Counted from the stretch's first letter, positions 8,326 to 17,362 are shown. The stretch is 51,653 bases of DNA from Candidatus Aminicenantota bacterium (GCA_027068075.1 JAMOUJ010000006.1:410706-462358), one strand, 5' to 3'. Made by a program: numbers and translations. Notes: a model not told the origin generated them from the sequence alone.

Positions 8326-9256
8326 ATCGGTTTACAGGAATTTTCCTGCGGGCTACCAGCCGGTTTGTATATACATCACCAGGGAGGGAAAGTGGAAGTT
8401 CGTGACTTCTCCCTGGGAACTGGAGGGGGAGGAGGTTTCCTTTCTGCCGTGGGAGGGCAAGGATATGGGGGTGGGAATAGACCTCTATTTTCCCCTACTT
8501 CACGGTCCCTTCGGTGAAGACGGAAGCATCCAGGGATTGCTGGAATTGGCGGGGGTGCCCTATGTGGGCTCCGGGATTCTGGGCTCTGCCCTGGGCATGG
8601 ATAAATCCTTTATGAAGATGGCCTTTGAAAGGGAAGGTCTCCCGGTGGTGGACTACATGGTTTTCAAAAAATGGGAGAAAATTCCGCTGGAAGAAGTAAA
8701 GAGGGCGTTTTCCCTCCCCATATTCGTAAAGCCCGCCAACCTGGGCTCCAGCGTGGGAATAACCAAAGTTAAAAAATGGGATGAACTGCCCCGGGCCCTG
8801 GATGAGGCCTTTGCCCACGATTACAAAATCGTCTTGGAGCGGGGGGTTTCTGGAAGGGAGATAGAGTGTTCGGTGCTGGGGAACGAGGAGCCCCGGGCTT
8901 CCCTCCCCGGAGAGGTCATTCCTGCCCGGGAATTTTACGATTATCAGGACAAGTATGTTGACGGGAAAACCCAATTCAGGATTCCGGTGGAACTCCCCCC
9001 AGCCCTGGAAAATAGGGTCAGGGAATACGCCGTCAGGGCCTTCAAAGCGGTGGAGGCCTGGGGATTTGCCAGGGTGGATTTTTTCTTAGAAGAAGAAAAC
9101 CTTTATGTGAACGAGATAAACACCATTCCGGGCTTCACCGAGATTAGCATGTTTCCCAAACTATGGGAGGTTTCCGGACTTCCCTTTCCTCAACTGGTGG
9201 AAAAATTGATAGAATTGGGTTTTGAAAGATGGAAAAAATGGAGAAGAAGAGGATAA
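8261..9256 (+). CDS. ddl: D-alanine--D-alanine ligase
   Basis: This 331-residue ATP-grasp ligase makes the D-Ala-D-Ala dipeptide for the peptidoglycan stem. The N-terminus has the diagnostic FGGRSSEHDISIISA, followed by LLHGPFGEDGSIQGLLE. The ATP-grasp core shows VKPANLGSSVGITKV, and the metal-binding EINTIPGFT closes the active site. The start is GTG at 8261, with CAGGAGG 8 bases upstream inside the preceding gene; no shorter start keeps the N-terminal motif. The 65-base out-of-phase overlap with the Slt gene is longer than usual in this window. ruvX begins inside its 3' end. Confidence 0.95.
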   Translation: MKIGLIFGGRSSEHDISIISAKSVYRNFPAGYQPVCIYITREGKWKFVTSPWELEGEEVSFLPWEGKDMGVGIDLYFPLLHGPFGEDGSIQGLLELAGVPYVGSGILGSALGMDKSFMKMAFEREGLPVVDYMVFKKWEKIPLEEVKRAFSLPIFVKPANLGSSVGITKVKKWDELPRALDEAFAHDYKIVLERGVSGREIECSVLGNEEPRASLPGEVIPAREFYDYQDKYVDGKTQFRIPVELPPALENRVREYAVRAFKAVEAWGFARVDFFLEEENLYVNEINTIPGFTEISMFPKLWEVSGLPFPQLVEKLIELGFERWKKWRRRG

Positions 9257-9660
9257 TGGCCCTGGATGTGGGGGACAAAAGAATAGGGATAGCCCTGAGC
9301 GACCTCACCCTTTCCCTGGTGAGGCCCCTGGAGACCTACACCAGGAGAAATCCCCGTCAAGATGCGGAGTATTTTCTTGAACTCTCCCGCCGGTGGAATG
9401 TGGGCCTGGTGGTGGTGGGGCTTCCCCTTCGCCTATCCGGGGGAGAGGGGACCCAGGCCCGGAAGGTCAGAGAATTTGCAGAATTGCTGAAAAACCTGGG
9501 ATTGAGGGTGGAGTTCTGGGATGAAAGTTTCTCCACGGACCGGGCCATGGAATTCCTGCGGGGAAGACCGCCCCGGGAAAAGAAGGAAAAGAAGGATTCC
9601 ATCGCAGCGGCCATAATCCTGGAAGAATATTTGAGGGAAAAAATTGAGAAAAATAATTAA
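9229..9660 (+). CDS. ruvX: Putative pre-16S rRNA nuclease / Holliday junction resolvase-like RuvX (YqgF)
   Basis: This 143-residue RNase H-fold protein is involved in pre-16S rRNA 5'-end maturation. The family signature is clear: MALDVGDKRIGIALSDL at the N-terminus, GLVVVGLPLRLSGGEG in the middle, and DESFST near the C-terminus with its acidic residues. It starts within the end of ddl (28-base overlap); ATG codons at 9229 and 9238 are both possible because no strong SD distinguishes them. Its 3' end overlaps mltG. A ruvX-mltG neighbourhood is common in bacteria, which supports the call. Confidence 0.9.
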   Translation: MEKMEKKRIMALDVGDKRIGIALSDLTLSLVRPLETYTRRNPRQDAEYFLELSRRWNVGLVVVGLPLRLSGGEGTQARKVREFAELLKNLGLRVEFWDESFSTDRAMEFLRGRPPREKKEKKDSIAAAIILEEYLREKIEKNN

Positions 9661-10636
9661 AGCCGTGCTGTTTTGGGGCCTGGTCCTTCTGGGATTTGGG
9701 CTTTTTCTATTTATGAAGGAATACCACACCTACTACAGAGGGTATTGGGGAGAAAGCAAAAAAGTCAGAATAGAAAGGGGGAGTTCCGTTCGGGAAGTAG
9801 CCCGCCTTTTGAAGAGGGAAGGCATTATAAGGAACGAGACCGCCTTCCTGATTTTTCACCGGTTCCTCTTCAAGGGAGCCCCCCTCCAGGCCGGAGTTTA
9901 CCGTTTTTCCAAACCACTTAGAACGGTGGATGTCATAAGGAAACTGGTGAACGGGGAGATATCCACCTTCCGGGTTTCTGTGCCGGAGGGTCTCACTATA
10001 GAGGAAACCGCCGAAGTTTTTTCCTCCTACATTCCTCCCCCAGCCTTCGTGGAGGCGGCGGGTAACTGGTGGCTTATCAAAGACCTTGACCCCGAGGCCC
10101 GGGACCTGGAGGGTTATCTCTTTCCCGATACCTATGTTTTTCCCGAGGATGTTCTTCCCTCCCTGGTGGTGAAGAGGATGGTGGGCAACTTCAGAAGAAA
10201 GTTTACCCCGGAGATGAGGGCCAGGGCTAAAGAACTGGGAATGAGTGTCAGGGAAGTGGTTACCCTGGCCTCCATCATAGAAAAGGAATCCTCCAATAAT
10301 GAGGAAAAGCCCTTGATATCTTCGGTTTTCCACAACCGGATGAAACTGGGGATGCCCCTCCAGAGCGATCCCACCGTCATCTACGCCATGAAAAAACTGG
10401 GCATCTGGGAGGGAAGGCTTTACAGGAGGCATTACCGGGAGGTGAAGTCCCCTTACAACACCTATCTTCACAAGGGCCTTCCTCCGGGTCCCATATGCAG
10501 TCCCGGGCTTTCATCCATAAAAGCCGCCCTTTATCCGGCCAGCACCGACTATCTTTATTTCATAGCGGTGGACGGTCACCACGAGTTTTCAGAAACCTAT
10601 CAGCAACATCTGGAGATTCTAAGGAGCCGAAGGTGA
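9644..10636 (+). CDS. mltG: Endolytic murein transglycosylase MltG (YceG-like)
   Basis: This 330-residue inner-membrane enzyme cuts nascent glycan strands and sets their length. It has one N-terminal membrane segment (about residues 6-25), a LysM-like region (IERGSSVREVARLLKREGII) and the YceG core. The catalytic motif ASIIEKES holds Glu213 and Glu215; one is the family's catalytic acid. LQSDPTVIYAM and SPYNTYLHKGLPPGPICSPG are further hallmarks. The start is TTG at 9644 within the end of ruvX. The TGA stop overlaps the murA GTG start (GTGA). Confidence 0.93.
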   Translation: MRKIIKAVLFWGLVLLGFGLFLFMKEYHTYYRGYWGESKKVRIERGSSVREVARLLKREGIIRNETAFLIFHRFLFKGAPLQAGVYRFSKPLRTVDVIRKLVNGEISTFRVSVPEGLTIEETAEVFSSYIPPPAFVEAAGNWWLIKDLDPEARDLEGYLFPDTYVFPEDVLPSLVVKRMVGNFRRKFTPEMRARAKELGMSVREVVTLASIIEKESSNNEEKPLISSVFHNRMKLGMPLQSDPTVIYAMKKLGIWEGRLYRRHYREVKSPYNTYLHKGLPPGPICSPGLSSIKAALYPASTDYLYFIAVDGHHEFSETYQQHLEILRSRR

Positions 10637-11871
10637 AGAGGGCAGTAATAGAAGGGGGTAGGATTCTTACCGGAGAAGTGAAAATTTCCGGGGCCAAAAA
10701 CGCCGCCCTTCCCGAACTGGCCGCCAGCCTTCTCACCGGGGAAGAATTGGTTCTTCGGCGGGTTCCCCGGGTGAAGGATGTGGAGACCATGCTGGAACTT
10801 CTCCTGGAACTGGGGGGGGAGGTCCATGTGGGGGAGACGGTGAGGGTGAAAATGGGCACAGTCCGGGGAGACCCCAGGGAGGAACTTTTCAGGGCGATGA
10901 GGGCTTCAGTTCTGGTGTTAGGGCCCCAGGTGGCCAGGTTCGGAAGGGGAGAGATCCTGTGGCCCGGGGGATGCTCCATCGGAGAACGACCCATAGATTT
11001 TCACCTCCAGGCTTTGAGGAAGATGGGGGCCGAGATAAGGGAAGAGAACGGGAGGATTCAGGCTAAGACCAGGGAACTGCGGGGAGCCAGGATAAGGTTT
11101 CCCCGGATCACCGTCACCGGCACAGAAAACATAATGATGGCGGCTACCCTGGCCCGGGGTGAAACCCTAATAGAGAACCCGGCCCTGGAACCAGAAGTAA
11201 AGGACCTGGCCGACCTGCTGGTCAGGATGGGTGCCAAAATTTCCTGGGATAGGGATGGTCTCCACATAGAGGGTGTGGATGGCCTGCATGGGGCGGAGCA
11301 CACCGTCATCCCGGACAGGATTGAGGCGGGGACCTTTTTAATAGCAGGCGCTTTAGTGGGGAAGAAAATAAAGATTTCCCGATGCATGCCCTCCCATCTC
11401 CAGGCGGTTCTGGAGGCGGCCCGGGAAGCCGGGGTGGAATTTCAGGAGGGAGAGGACTGGATAGAGGTGAAGGGCGGTGGCCAGTTTAGGGCCCTTGAAA
11501 TAGAGACCCGGGAATACCCGGGATTTCCCACGGACATGCAGGCCCAGTTTATGGTTCTTCTCTGTTTCGCCCACGGGGTTTCCACCGTAAAGGAAAACAT
11601 CTTTCCCCATCGCTTCCGCCACGCAGAGGAACTTCGTAAGATGGGATGCGATATTGAAATTTCCATGGGAAGGGCTATAATTAAAAGGGTGAGCAAACTT
11701 AGAGGAACGCAAGTGCTGGCCACGGACCTGAGGGCTTCGGCCTCCCTGGTTCTGGCGGGTTTGGTGGCAGAGGGAAGGACCGTGGTGGAAGACATATACC
11801 ACTTGAAAAGGGGATACGAAAACTTCTTTGGAAAACTGAAAAACCTGGGAGCCGAGATAAAGGAGGAATGA
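10633..11871 (+). CDS. murA: UDP-N-acetylglucosamine 1-carboxyvinyltransferase MurA
   Basis: This enzyme adds enolpyruvate from PEP to UDP-GlcNAc, the first committed step of peptidoglycan precursor synthesis. At 412 residues it is full length. The N-terminal KNAALPELAASLL motif and the catalytic loop WPGGCSIGERPIDFH with Cys114 are present, so the target of fosfomycin is intact. The start is GTG at 10633, overlapping the mltG stop as GTGA, with AAGGAG just upstream. An in-frame start further back at 10495 would add 46 residues that are an out-of-frame read of MltG. It is followed directly by a HIT gene. Confidence 0.96.
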   Translation: MKRAVIEGGRILTGEVKISGAKNAALPELAASLLTGEELVLRRVPRVKDVETMLELLLELGGEVHVGETVRVKMGTVRGDPREELFRAMRASVLVLGPQVARFGRGEILWPGGCSIGERPIDFHLQALRKMGAEIREENGRIQAKTRELRGARIRFPRITVTGTENIMMAATLARGETLIENPALEPEVKDLADLLVRMGAKISWDRDGLHIEGVDGLHGAEHTVIPDRIEAGTFLIAGALVGKKIKISRCMPSHLQAVLEAAREAGVEFQEGEDWIEVKGGGQFRALEIETREYPGFPTDMQAQFMVLLCFAHGVSTVKENIFPHRFRHAEELRKMGCDIEISMGRAIIKRVSKLRGTQVLATDLRASASLVLAGLVAEGRTVVEDIYHLKRGYENFFGKLKNLGAEIKEE

Positions 11872-12212
11872 TGGAAGAATGCATTTTTTGCAAAATAGTA
11901 AAGGGGGAAATACCGGCCAAAAGGATTTACGAAGACGAAGATTACCTGGCCTTCCACGACATAAATCCCCAGGCCCCTGTTCATGTTTTGATAATCCCGA
12001 AAAAGCACATAGAAAGTCTGAATGCCGCCGGGGAAGAGCACCGGGCTCTCCTCGGGGGGCTTCTTCTCGTGGCAAAGAAGGTGGCTGCCGAGATGAACCT
12101 TAAAAAGGGTTACAGACTCGTGATAAACACCGGTCCCGATGGGGGACAGGAGGTTTTTCACCTTCATCTACATCTCCTCGGAGGAAGGGCCCTGGCCTGG
12201 CCTCCGGGATAA
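11871..12212 (+). CDS. HIT-family nucleotide hydrolase (HinT-like)
   Basis: This 113-residue histidine-triad protein probably hydrolyses nucleoside phosphoramidates or related adenylates. The start MEECIFCKIVKGEIPA with a CxxC pair, the DINPQAPVHVLIIPKKHI segment and the closing triad HLHLHLLGG are all present. ATG codons occur at 11868 and 11871. The SD AGGAGGA ends one base before the first, so the second is the better-spaced start. The gene overlaps the murA stop. Biological role in this operon is not evident. Confidence 0.9.
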   Translation: MEECIFCKIVKGEIPAKRIYEDEDYLAFHDINPQAPVHVLIIPKKHIESLNAAGEEHRALLGGLLLVAKKVAAEMNLKKGYRLVINTGPDGGQEVFHLHLHLLGGRALAWPPG

Positions 12213-12225
12213 AAAGGAGGGAAGC

Positions 12226-13176
12226 ATGAAAAAAATCATAGGATTTCTGGGGCTTTTAAGCCTCCTCTCTCTGATTTTGCTTGCCCAGGCTTACAGGGGA
12301 AGGTCAAAACTCATGGGGTTCGTTTACGACGAACAGGGCAGGCCCCTGGAAGGCGTGGAGGTGAAACTTTACAGCGTTAAGGCCGACTCCGGCTTTACCA
12401 CCAAAACGGATAAAAAGGGAGAGTGGAAGGCCTTCTGGATAAGGGGCGGAAGGTGGGATATAGATTTTTACAAGCCCGGCTACGAAGTAAAGAAGATATC
12501 CGTTTACCTGAGGGAGGGGGAAAGAAAACCTCCCATTGAGATAAAACTTAAGAAGATCAAAGGCTTAGTTATCACCCCTGAATTGGAAGGGCTTTTGGTA
12601 GAGGGCAACAAACTCTTCAAGGAGGGCAAATACCAGGAGGCCCTTGAGAAATTCCAGGGGATCATAAAGCAATTTCCCGAAGCCTACCCCATTTACCTAA
12701 ACATAGGAAACTGTTATTTCAAAATGAACCAGTACGATAAAGCCATAGAGGCCTACAAGAAGGTGCTGGAAAAGGACCCCAACAATGTGAGGGCTCTTAT
12801 CTCCATAGGGAACGCTTATCTGAACATGGGAAAAACCGAGGAGGCCATGAAGTGGTATGGCAAGGTCCAGATGGACAAGATAGACGATCCCACCGTCCTT
12901 TACAACCTCGGAACCATTTACTACAACAACGGCAAGTACGATCTGGCCCTCAAGTACTACGAAAAATGCCTGGAACTAAACCCCAAAGACCTGGATGCCC
13001 TTTACCAACTGGGCCTCACATACACCGCCCTGATGCAGTTTGACAAGGCCGTGGAGACCTTCAAAAAATACCTTGAGGTGGACAGCGAGTCCGAGAGGGC
13101 TCAAACGGTCAGGGAGACGATTAAGTACATAGAGGACACCATAAAGGAAGAAAAACAGTTGAAGAAACAAAAATAG
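12226..13176 (+). CDS. Exported TPR protein with carboxypeptidase-regulatory-like domain
   Basis: This 316-residue protein has a signal peptide (KKIIGFLGLLSLLSLILLAQA). A small beta-sandwich of the carboxypeptidase-regulatory type follows (about residues 30-105: LMGFVYDEQGRPLEGVEVKLYS, TKTDKKGEWKAF). The rest is at least five tetratricopeptide repeats (about 118-300). The start is the ATG at 12226, preceded by AAAAGGAGGG; a longer frame from 12139 runs through the HIT gene and is rejected. Proteins of this layout in Acidobacteria and relatives are thought to be periplasmic scaffolds. It heads a run of three exported proteins of unknown partners. Confidence 0.75.
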   Translation: MKKIIGFLGLLSLLSLILLAQAYRGRSKLMGFVYDEQGRPLEGVEVKLYSVKADSGFTTKTDKKGEWKAFWIRGGRWDIDFYKPGYEVKKISVYLREGERKPPIEIKLKKIKGLVITPELEGLLVEGNKLFKEGKYQEALEKFQGIIKQFPEAYPIYLNIGNCYFKMNQYDKAIEAYKKVLEKDPNNVRALISIGNAYLNMGKTEEAMKWYGKVQMDKIDDPTVLYNLGTIYYNNGKYDLALKYYEKCLELNPKDLDALYQLGLTYTALMQFDKAVETFKKYLEVDSESERAQTVRETIKYIEDTIKEEKQLKKQK

Positions 13177-13185
13177 GAGGCTAAA

Positions 13186-14049
13186 TTGAGGAAAATTTTA
13201 ATTCTGCTGATAATACCCCTTTTCCTTCTCTCCTCCGACAATTTCAAGAAGGAAAAGCAGGAGGTATTTGATCAACTCCAACTCATAATGACGGATCAGG
13301 AGAAAAAGGAATTCAAATCAATAAAGACCGAGGAAGAACTCAAAAAATTCGTGGAAGAATTCTGGAAAAGAAGGGATCCCGACCCTTCGGACGATAAGAA
13401 CGAGGTCAAGGAGTTGTATTACAAAAGGATGAAGGAAACCATGCGTCTCTTCAGGGAGCCGGGAAGGAAGCCCTGGCTTACCGACCGGGGAAAGGTTTAC
13501 ATGATCCTGGGAAAGCCCATTTCCTGGAGAAGAGATTTCATGAACAAAAACACCACCGTCAACTCCGAATTATGGAGTTACGACGATATGAACCTGTGGG
13601 TTTCCTTTGAGGACAAACACGGAATGGGGAGATACGAACTTGTGGACCCTTCTCCTAAATTCATAGAGATTTACGAGCACGAGCGCAAATTCTTCCTCCC
13701 CAGGGTCCATAAACTTCCCATGAAACTTTCGGTGGAAATAGACCGGAAGGCTAAAAAACTCTTCGTCCATGTTCCCCTCAATTCCTTCGCCTTTACCAAA
13801 AAGGACGGGAAGTATTACGCCAATTTCCTCTTCCGATTTTCCTACGGCCATCCCGACGAACCCCAGCCAAAGACCTTCACGCAGAAAATGAGCGTTCCGG
13901 TTTCTGAAAAGGACATAAAGGCCGGAGACAAGGAAATCACCATACCCCTCTCCATAGCGCCTCTGAAAGGGGTTTACATCATCATGGTGGAGGTGGAGGA
14001 CCTCGTTTCCGGAAACAAGGTTTCCAAAACCTATAAAATGAGAATCTAA
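13186..14049 (+). CDS. GWxTD domain-containing exported protein
   Basis: This 287-residue secreted protein has a short signal peptide (ILILLIIPLFLLSS). The GWxTD domain is at about residues 25-130: LKKFVEEFWKRRDPDPS, then PWLTDRGKVYMILGKP, where Pro replaces the Gly that names the motif. An all-beta domain fills the C-terminus. GWxTD proteins occur mainly in Acidobacteria, Aminicenantes and the FCB group; their biochemical role is unknown. The start is TTG at 13186 with GGAGG 6 bases upstream. It sits between a TPR protein and an unknown exported protein, probably in one mRNA. Confidence 0.82.
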   Translation: MRKILILLIIPLFLLSSDNFKKEKQEVFDQLQLIMTDQEKKEFKSIKTEEELKKFVEEFWKRRDPDPSDDKNEVKELYYKRMKETMRLFREPGRKPWLTDRGKVYMILGKPISWRRDFMNKNTTVNSELWSYDDMNLWVSFEDKHGMGRYELVDPSPKFIEIYEHERKFFLPRVHKLPMKLSVEIDRKAKKLFVHVPLNSFAFTKKDGKYYANFLFRFSYGHPDEPQPKTFTQKMSVPVSEKDIKAGDKEITIPLSIAPLKGVYIIMVEVEDLVSGNKVSKTYKMRI

Positions 14050-14061
14050 GGAGGAAATCCC

Positions 14062-14958
14062 ATGAAGAAATTTTCCATCATACTGGCAACCCTGGCGGTT
14101 GTATTCATGCTCCACGGGGCTGACAAGGCCTCCGAAGGGTTTAAAATGCCCAAGAGGGTGGAGAAGGCCTTTAAAAAAGCCTTGAAGAAAGGGGAATTCA
14201 AGAACCCCTACAACCTTGAAATCATTGACCAGATGAACTTCCTCATGGGGGGAGGGCAGAACTTCGTGGTTATCCTTTTCAAGGGGGAGATACCGGAGCC
14301 CAAAGAGGGCGAAAACAACTATCTCTATGCCCGGATAATCAGGGAAGACGGTGGTTACATAAATGTTCTTAAGGTTATCAAAGGCAGGGCGAAGAATTTT
14401 TACTCCTTCGCCATTTTAGTAGTTCCGGGCACCTACAGGTTCCTTATGGGGGTAGGGGACAAGAAGGGCAAGAAGTTCTCCATGATAATGACCATGCTCA
14501 AGGTTCCTTCCCTGGAGAAGCCCGAAGAGATAACCTATTCCAGGCCCATATTTATTAAAAACTATACCAGGGGCGATAGAAACGAAGTTCTCACCTCCGT
14601 GATCCCCGACGCCTTCTACTCCGGAATGATTAAAATCGTTCCCTATCTCAAATATCGCTTCACCGCAGACCAGCAGCCTTCGGTGTTCATGTATCTTTAC
14701 GGCCTTGGAAAGGACGAGTCCGGGCTGGCCAGGGGAACCGTTAAGTTTACCGTAATGAAAGACGGCAAGGAGTATGTTAAGTTCAAGGAAACCTCCCTCA
14801 ACGGACGGGGAGGCATAGGGGTAATTGACCAGCCAATTCCGCTCAAAAAAGGTGACGAGCCATTTCCCGCCGGCAAATACGAACTTAAGATAGATGTGAA
14901 GGACGAAATTCTCGGCAAAGGCGTGGAGGTTACCCTTCCCTTTGAAGTGATAGAATAA
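14062..14958 (+). CDS. Exported protein of unknown function
   Basis: I do not recognise this 298-residue protein. It has a signal peptide (FSIILATLAVVFMLHGA) and a predominantly beta C-terminal part with alternating hydrophobic residues and many glycines. No lipobox, no catalytic motif and no membrane anchor beyond the signal are visible, so it should be periplasmic or surface associated. A strong SD (AAGGAGG) stands 8 bases before the ATG. It follows the GWxTD gene by 12 bases. The closing segment (PAGKYELKIDVKDEI) resembles the end of the GWxTD protein's beta domain, so the two may be related or interacting; that is inference. Confidence 0.7.
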   Translation: MKKFSIILATLAVVFMLHGADKASEGFKMPKRVEKAFKKALKKGEFKNPYNLEIIDQMNFLMGGGQNFVVILFKGEIPEPKEGENNYLYARIIREDGGYINVLKVIKGRAKNFYSFAILVVPGTYRFLMGVGDKKGKKFSMIMTMLKVPSLEKPEEITYSRPIFIKNYTRGDRNEVLTSVIPDAFYSGMIKIVPYLKYRFTADQQPSVFMYLYGLGKDESGLARGTVKFTVMKDGKEYVKFKETSLNGRGGIGVIDQPIPLKKGDEPFPAGKYELKIDVKDEILGKGVEVTLPFEVIE

Positions 14959-14959
14959 T

Positions 14960-16219
14960 ATGAACCTTTACCAGGAGTTTCTCTGGAGGGGTTTCGTATA
15001 CCAGGAAACGGAGGGGGCGGCGGAGGCCCTCTCCCGGGGAAAGATTACCGGGTATATAGGCTTTGACCCCACGGCCCCCAGTCTTCATGTGGGCTCCCTT
15101 CTACCGATAATGGGGTTGGTTCACCTTCAGAGGCACGGCCACACCCCCATAGCGGTGGTGGGTGGAGCCACGGGGATGATAGGGGACCCCAGCGGAAAGA
15201 GCAAGGAGAGGGTTCTTCTGGACAAGGAAACCCTGGAAAGAAACCTTCTGGGCATAAAGAAGCAACTGGAGAGATTCCTTTCCTTTGAAGGGAAAAACCC
15301 TGCCCTCCTTCTCAACAATTACGATTGGACCCGCAACCTGAGCATCATTGACTTCCTCAGGGATGTGGGCAAGCATTTCTCCGTGGGCTACATGCTATCC
15401 AAGGAGTCGGTAAAGCGGAGGCTGGAGGGGGCCGGAATTTCCTACACCGAATTTTCCTACATGCTCCTTCAAGCCTACGACTTCCTCCACCTCTTTGACC
15501 GCTACGGCTGCAAGTTTCAGATGGGGGGGTCAGACCAGTGGGGAAACATAACGGCGGGGATAGACCTTATAAGGAGGGTGAGGGGAGAAAGGGCCTACGG
15601 GATAGTTTTTCCTCTCCTTACCACAGCATCCGGGACCAAGTTCGGCAAGACCGAGGAGGGAACGGTGTGGCTTGATCCTGAGATGACCTCCCCTTACAGG
15701 TTCTACCAATTCTGGATGAACGCCGACGATAGGGATGTTCCCCGGTATTTGAGGCTTTTCACCCTTCTTCCCAGGGAGGAGATAGAATCCCTGGAGGATG
15801 AGTTGGAGAAAAGGCCTGAGAAGAGGCTGGCCCATCGGCGTCTGGCGGAGGAGGTTACCAGGATGGTACACGGGGAAGAAGGCCTGGAGAAGGCGAAGAA
15901 GGCCAGCGAGGTTTTATTCGGTGGTTCCCTGGATGGGATGAGCGCCCGGGAACTGGAGGAGATAATGGGGCATGTGCCCTCCCGGGAAGTGAGCCGTGAG
16001 GAGATCGCCGGTCTAACCGTCCTGGACCTCGCCCTGAAGTCCGGGTTGGTTCCCTCCAGGGGTGAGGGGAAAAGGCTGATTTCCTCCGGCGGTCTCTACT
16101 TGAACAACCGGAAGGTGGATTCCCCCTCCAGAAAGGTGGAGGAAGGGGACCTCATAGACGGAAAACTTCTGGTCCTCAGAAAGGGGAAGAAAAACTACCT
16201 TCTGGTAAAAGTCAGATGA
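14960..16219 (+). CDS. tyrS: Tyrosyl-tRNA synthetase
   Basis: This 419-residue class I synthetase charges tRNA-Tyr. The HIGH-type signature is HVGS at residues 43-46 (PTAPSLHVGS). The KMSKS-type loop is KFGKT at 227-231, the form usual in bacterial TyrRS. QMGGSDQWGNI binds the substrate, and an S4 RNA-binding domain closes the protein (about 345-410). The ATG comes one base after the upstream stop with no clear SD, so translation is probably coupled. No T-box leader is visible upstream. Confidence 0.96.
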   Translation: MNLYQEFLWRGFVYQETEGAAEALSRGKITGYIGFDPTAPSLHVGSLLPIMGLVHLQRHGHTPIAVVGGATGMIGDPSGKSKERVLLDKETLERNLLGIKKQLERFLSFEGKNPALLLNNYDWTRNLSIIDFLRDVGKHFSVGYMLSKESVKRRLEGAGISYTEFSYMLLQAYDFLHLFDRYGCKFQMGGSDQWGNITAGIDLIRRVRGERAYGIVFPLLTTASGTKFGKTEEGTVWLDPEMTSPYRFYQFWMNADDRDVPRYLRLFTLLPREEIESLEDELEKRPEKRLAHRRLAEEVTRMVHGEEGLEKAKKASEVLFGGSLDGMSARELEEIMGHVPSREVSREEIAGLTVLDLALKSGLVPSRGEGKRLISSGGLYLNNRKVDSPSRKVEEGDLIDGKLLVLRKGKKNYLLVKVR

Positions 16220-16238
16220 AAATCTTTAAGGAGGTAAA

Positions 16239-16961
16239 GTGAGAAAAATCCTTATCCCCATGGTAATTTTGAGTTTGGTTTTAGGGGTTTTCGCCCAGGA
16301 AAACCCCTTGAAAAGGGCCGACGAATTGGTGGCCAATAGGGAAAACCCACAACAGGTTCTCCAGGCCATGGAGATTCTCAAAAAAGAAATGGCCACCCAT
16401 CCCTACGAAGCCGGCTGGAGGTACCTGAAGGCCGCCTATTACTTCGGCAAGAAGTGCAAGGATAAAAACAGGAAGATCAAGGTCTATCAGGAGGCCATAA
16501 AAATAGGCGAAGACCTGGTCAAAAAATACCCGGATAAAGTGGAGGGACATTTCTGGCTGGGCGTGGTTTACGGAGTTTACGGGGAGGCCCGGGGGGTTAT
16601 GAAGAGTTTGTTTTTGGTAAAGCCCATCAAGCGCCAGATGAAGGAGGTTCTCCGCCTTGATCCCCAATACAACTGCGGAGGAGCCCAGAGGGTTCTGGGC
16701 AGGCTTTACTACAAGGTTCCGGGACTTTTTGGAGGAAGCAAGACCAAGTCCCTGGAGTACCTCCGAGAATCCAAGAAAATATGCCCCAACAGCCTTCTCA
16801 CCAGAATATACCTGGCCGAGACCCTGATTGCCAAAGGGAAGAAGAAGGAAGCGAAGGCCGAACTGGAGGAGGCCCTGACCCTGGAGCCCGTTCCCACGGA
16901 AAAACCCGAAGAAGAGCAATACAAGGCTCAGATAAAGGAATTGCTCTCCAAACTCCGGTGA
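16239..16961 (+). CDS. TatT-like exported TPR protein
   Basis: This 240-residue protein has a signal peptide ending near VFAQENP and helical repeats. It resembles the TatT component family, periplasmic TPR proteins linked to some TRAP transporters. The telling stretch is HFWLGVVYGVYGEARGVM, then VLRLDPQYNCGGAQRVLGRL and PGLFGGSKTKSLEYL. No TRAP transporter genes are in the window, so it may be a stand-alone member. The start is GTG at 16239 with AAGGAGG 6 bases upstream. It ends the tyrS transcription unit. Confidence 0.7.
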   Translation: MRKILIPMVILSLVLGVFAQENPLKRADELVANRENPQQVLQAMEILKKEMATHPYEAGWRYLKAAYYFGKKCKDKNRKIKVYQEAIKIGEDLVKKYPDKVEGHFWLGVVYGVYGEARGVMKSLFLVKPIKRQMKEVLRLDPQYNCGGAQRVLGRLYYKVPGLFGGSKTKSLEYLRESKKICPNSLLTRIYLAETLIAKGKKKEAKAELEEALTLEPVPTEKPEEEQYKAQIKELLSKLR

Positions 16962-16968
16962 TTTTCCC

Positions 16969-16997
16969 TTGACAACCACCGGCGTTTGAGCCATTAT
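16969..16997 (+). promoter_or_regulatory. Promoter for the 17005 gene, probably giving leaderless mRNA
   Basis: A perfect TTGACA (16969-16974) is followed after 17 bases by CATTAT (16992-16997), and the ATG at 17005 comes 7 bases later. No SD lies between. Initiation would fall on or beside the start codon. Confidence 0.5.
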
Positions 16998-17004
16998 ATA
17001 GGTG

Positions 17005-17358
17005 ATGATCTGGGAAATTGCTCTGCTGGTCGTTTCCGTGGCCATTTTGATTCTGGTGGTTTTCTTCATCCCGGCCCTCCTGCAGATAAAAGACTCGGCC
17101 AAGGAACTTGAATTTACCCTGAAGGAATTTCGCTCCACATTAACCAAGTTGAACCAAGCCATAGAGAAGGCGGACCAGTCCTTAGAGGAGGGCAGGAAAG
17201 CCATAAAGAAATTAGACAAGGCCCTGCAGGTCATTGACCAGACCCTGGGGACATCTACTCTGAGGGTTTTGTCCAGACCCCTCACCGGTTTACTGGAAGC
17301 CATGCCGGTCATAGTTTCGGCCAGCAAAATATACAGAAAATACATAAGAAGGAGGTGA
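17005..17358 (+). CDS. DUF948-like membrane protein
   Basis: This 117-residue protein has one N-terminal membrane segment (about 3-25, LLVVSVAILILVVFFI) followed by a long amphipathic coiled-coil-like helix rich in Lys, Glu and Leu. The pattern matches DUF948 (YtxG-like) proteins, often paired with YtxH-like proteins, as here. Function is unknown; stress-linked envelope roles have been suggested for the Bacillus relatives. ATG at 17005 is chosen over GTG at 17002 because the -10 spacing fits the ATG better; neither has an SD. The next gene follows after 4 bases. Confidence 0.7.
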   Translation: MIWEIALLVVSVAILILVVFFIPALLQIKDSAKELEFTLKEFRSTLTKLNQAIEKADQSLEEGRKAIKKLDKALQVIDQTLGTSTLRVLSRPLTGLLEAMPVIVSASKIYRKYIRRR

Positions 17359-17362
17359 TAAA

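Noticed and set aside
10495-10632. A longer MurA N-terminus from 10495
   Set aside because: This region encodes the MltG C-terminus in another frame; GTG 10633 has an SD and gives the normal MurA start.
12139-12225. A longer start for the TPR protein from 12139
   Set aside because: It runs through the HIT triad coding region; ATG 12226 has a strong SD and a clean signal peptide.
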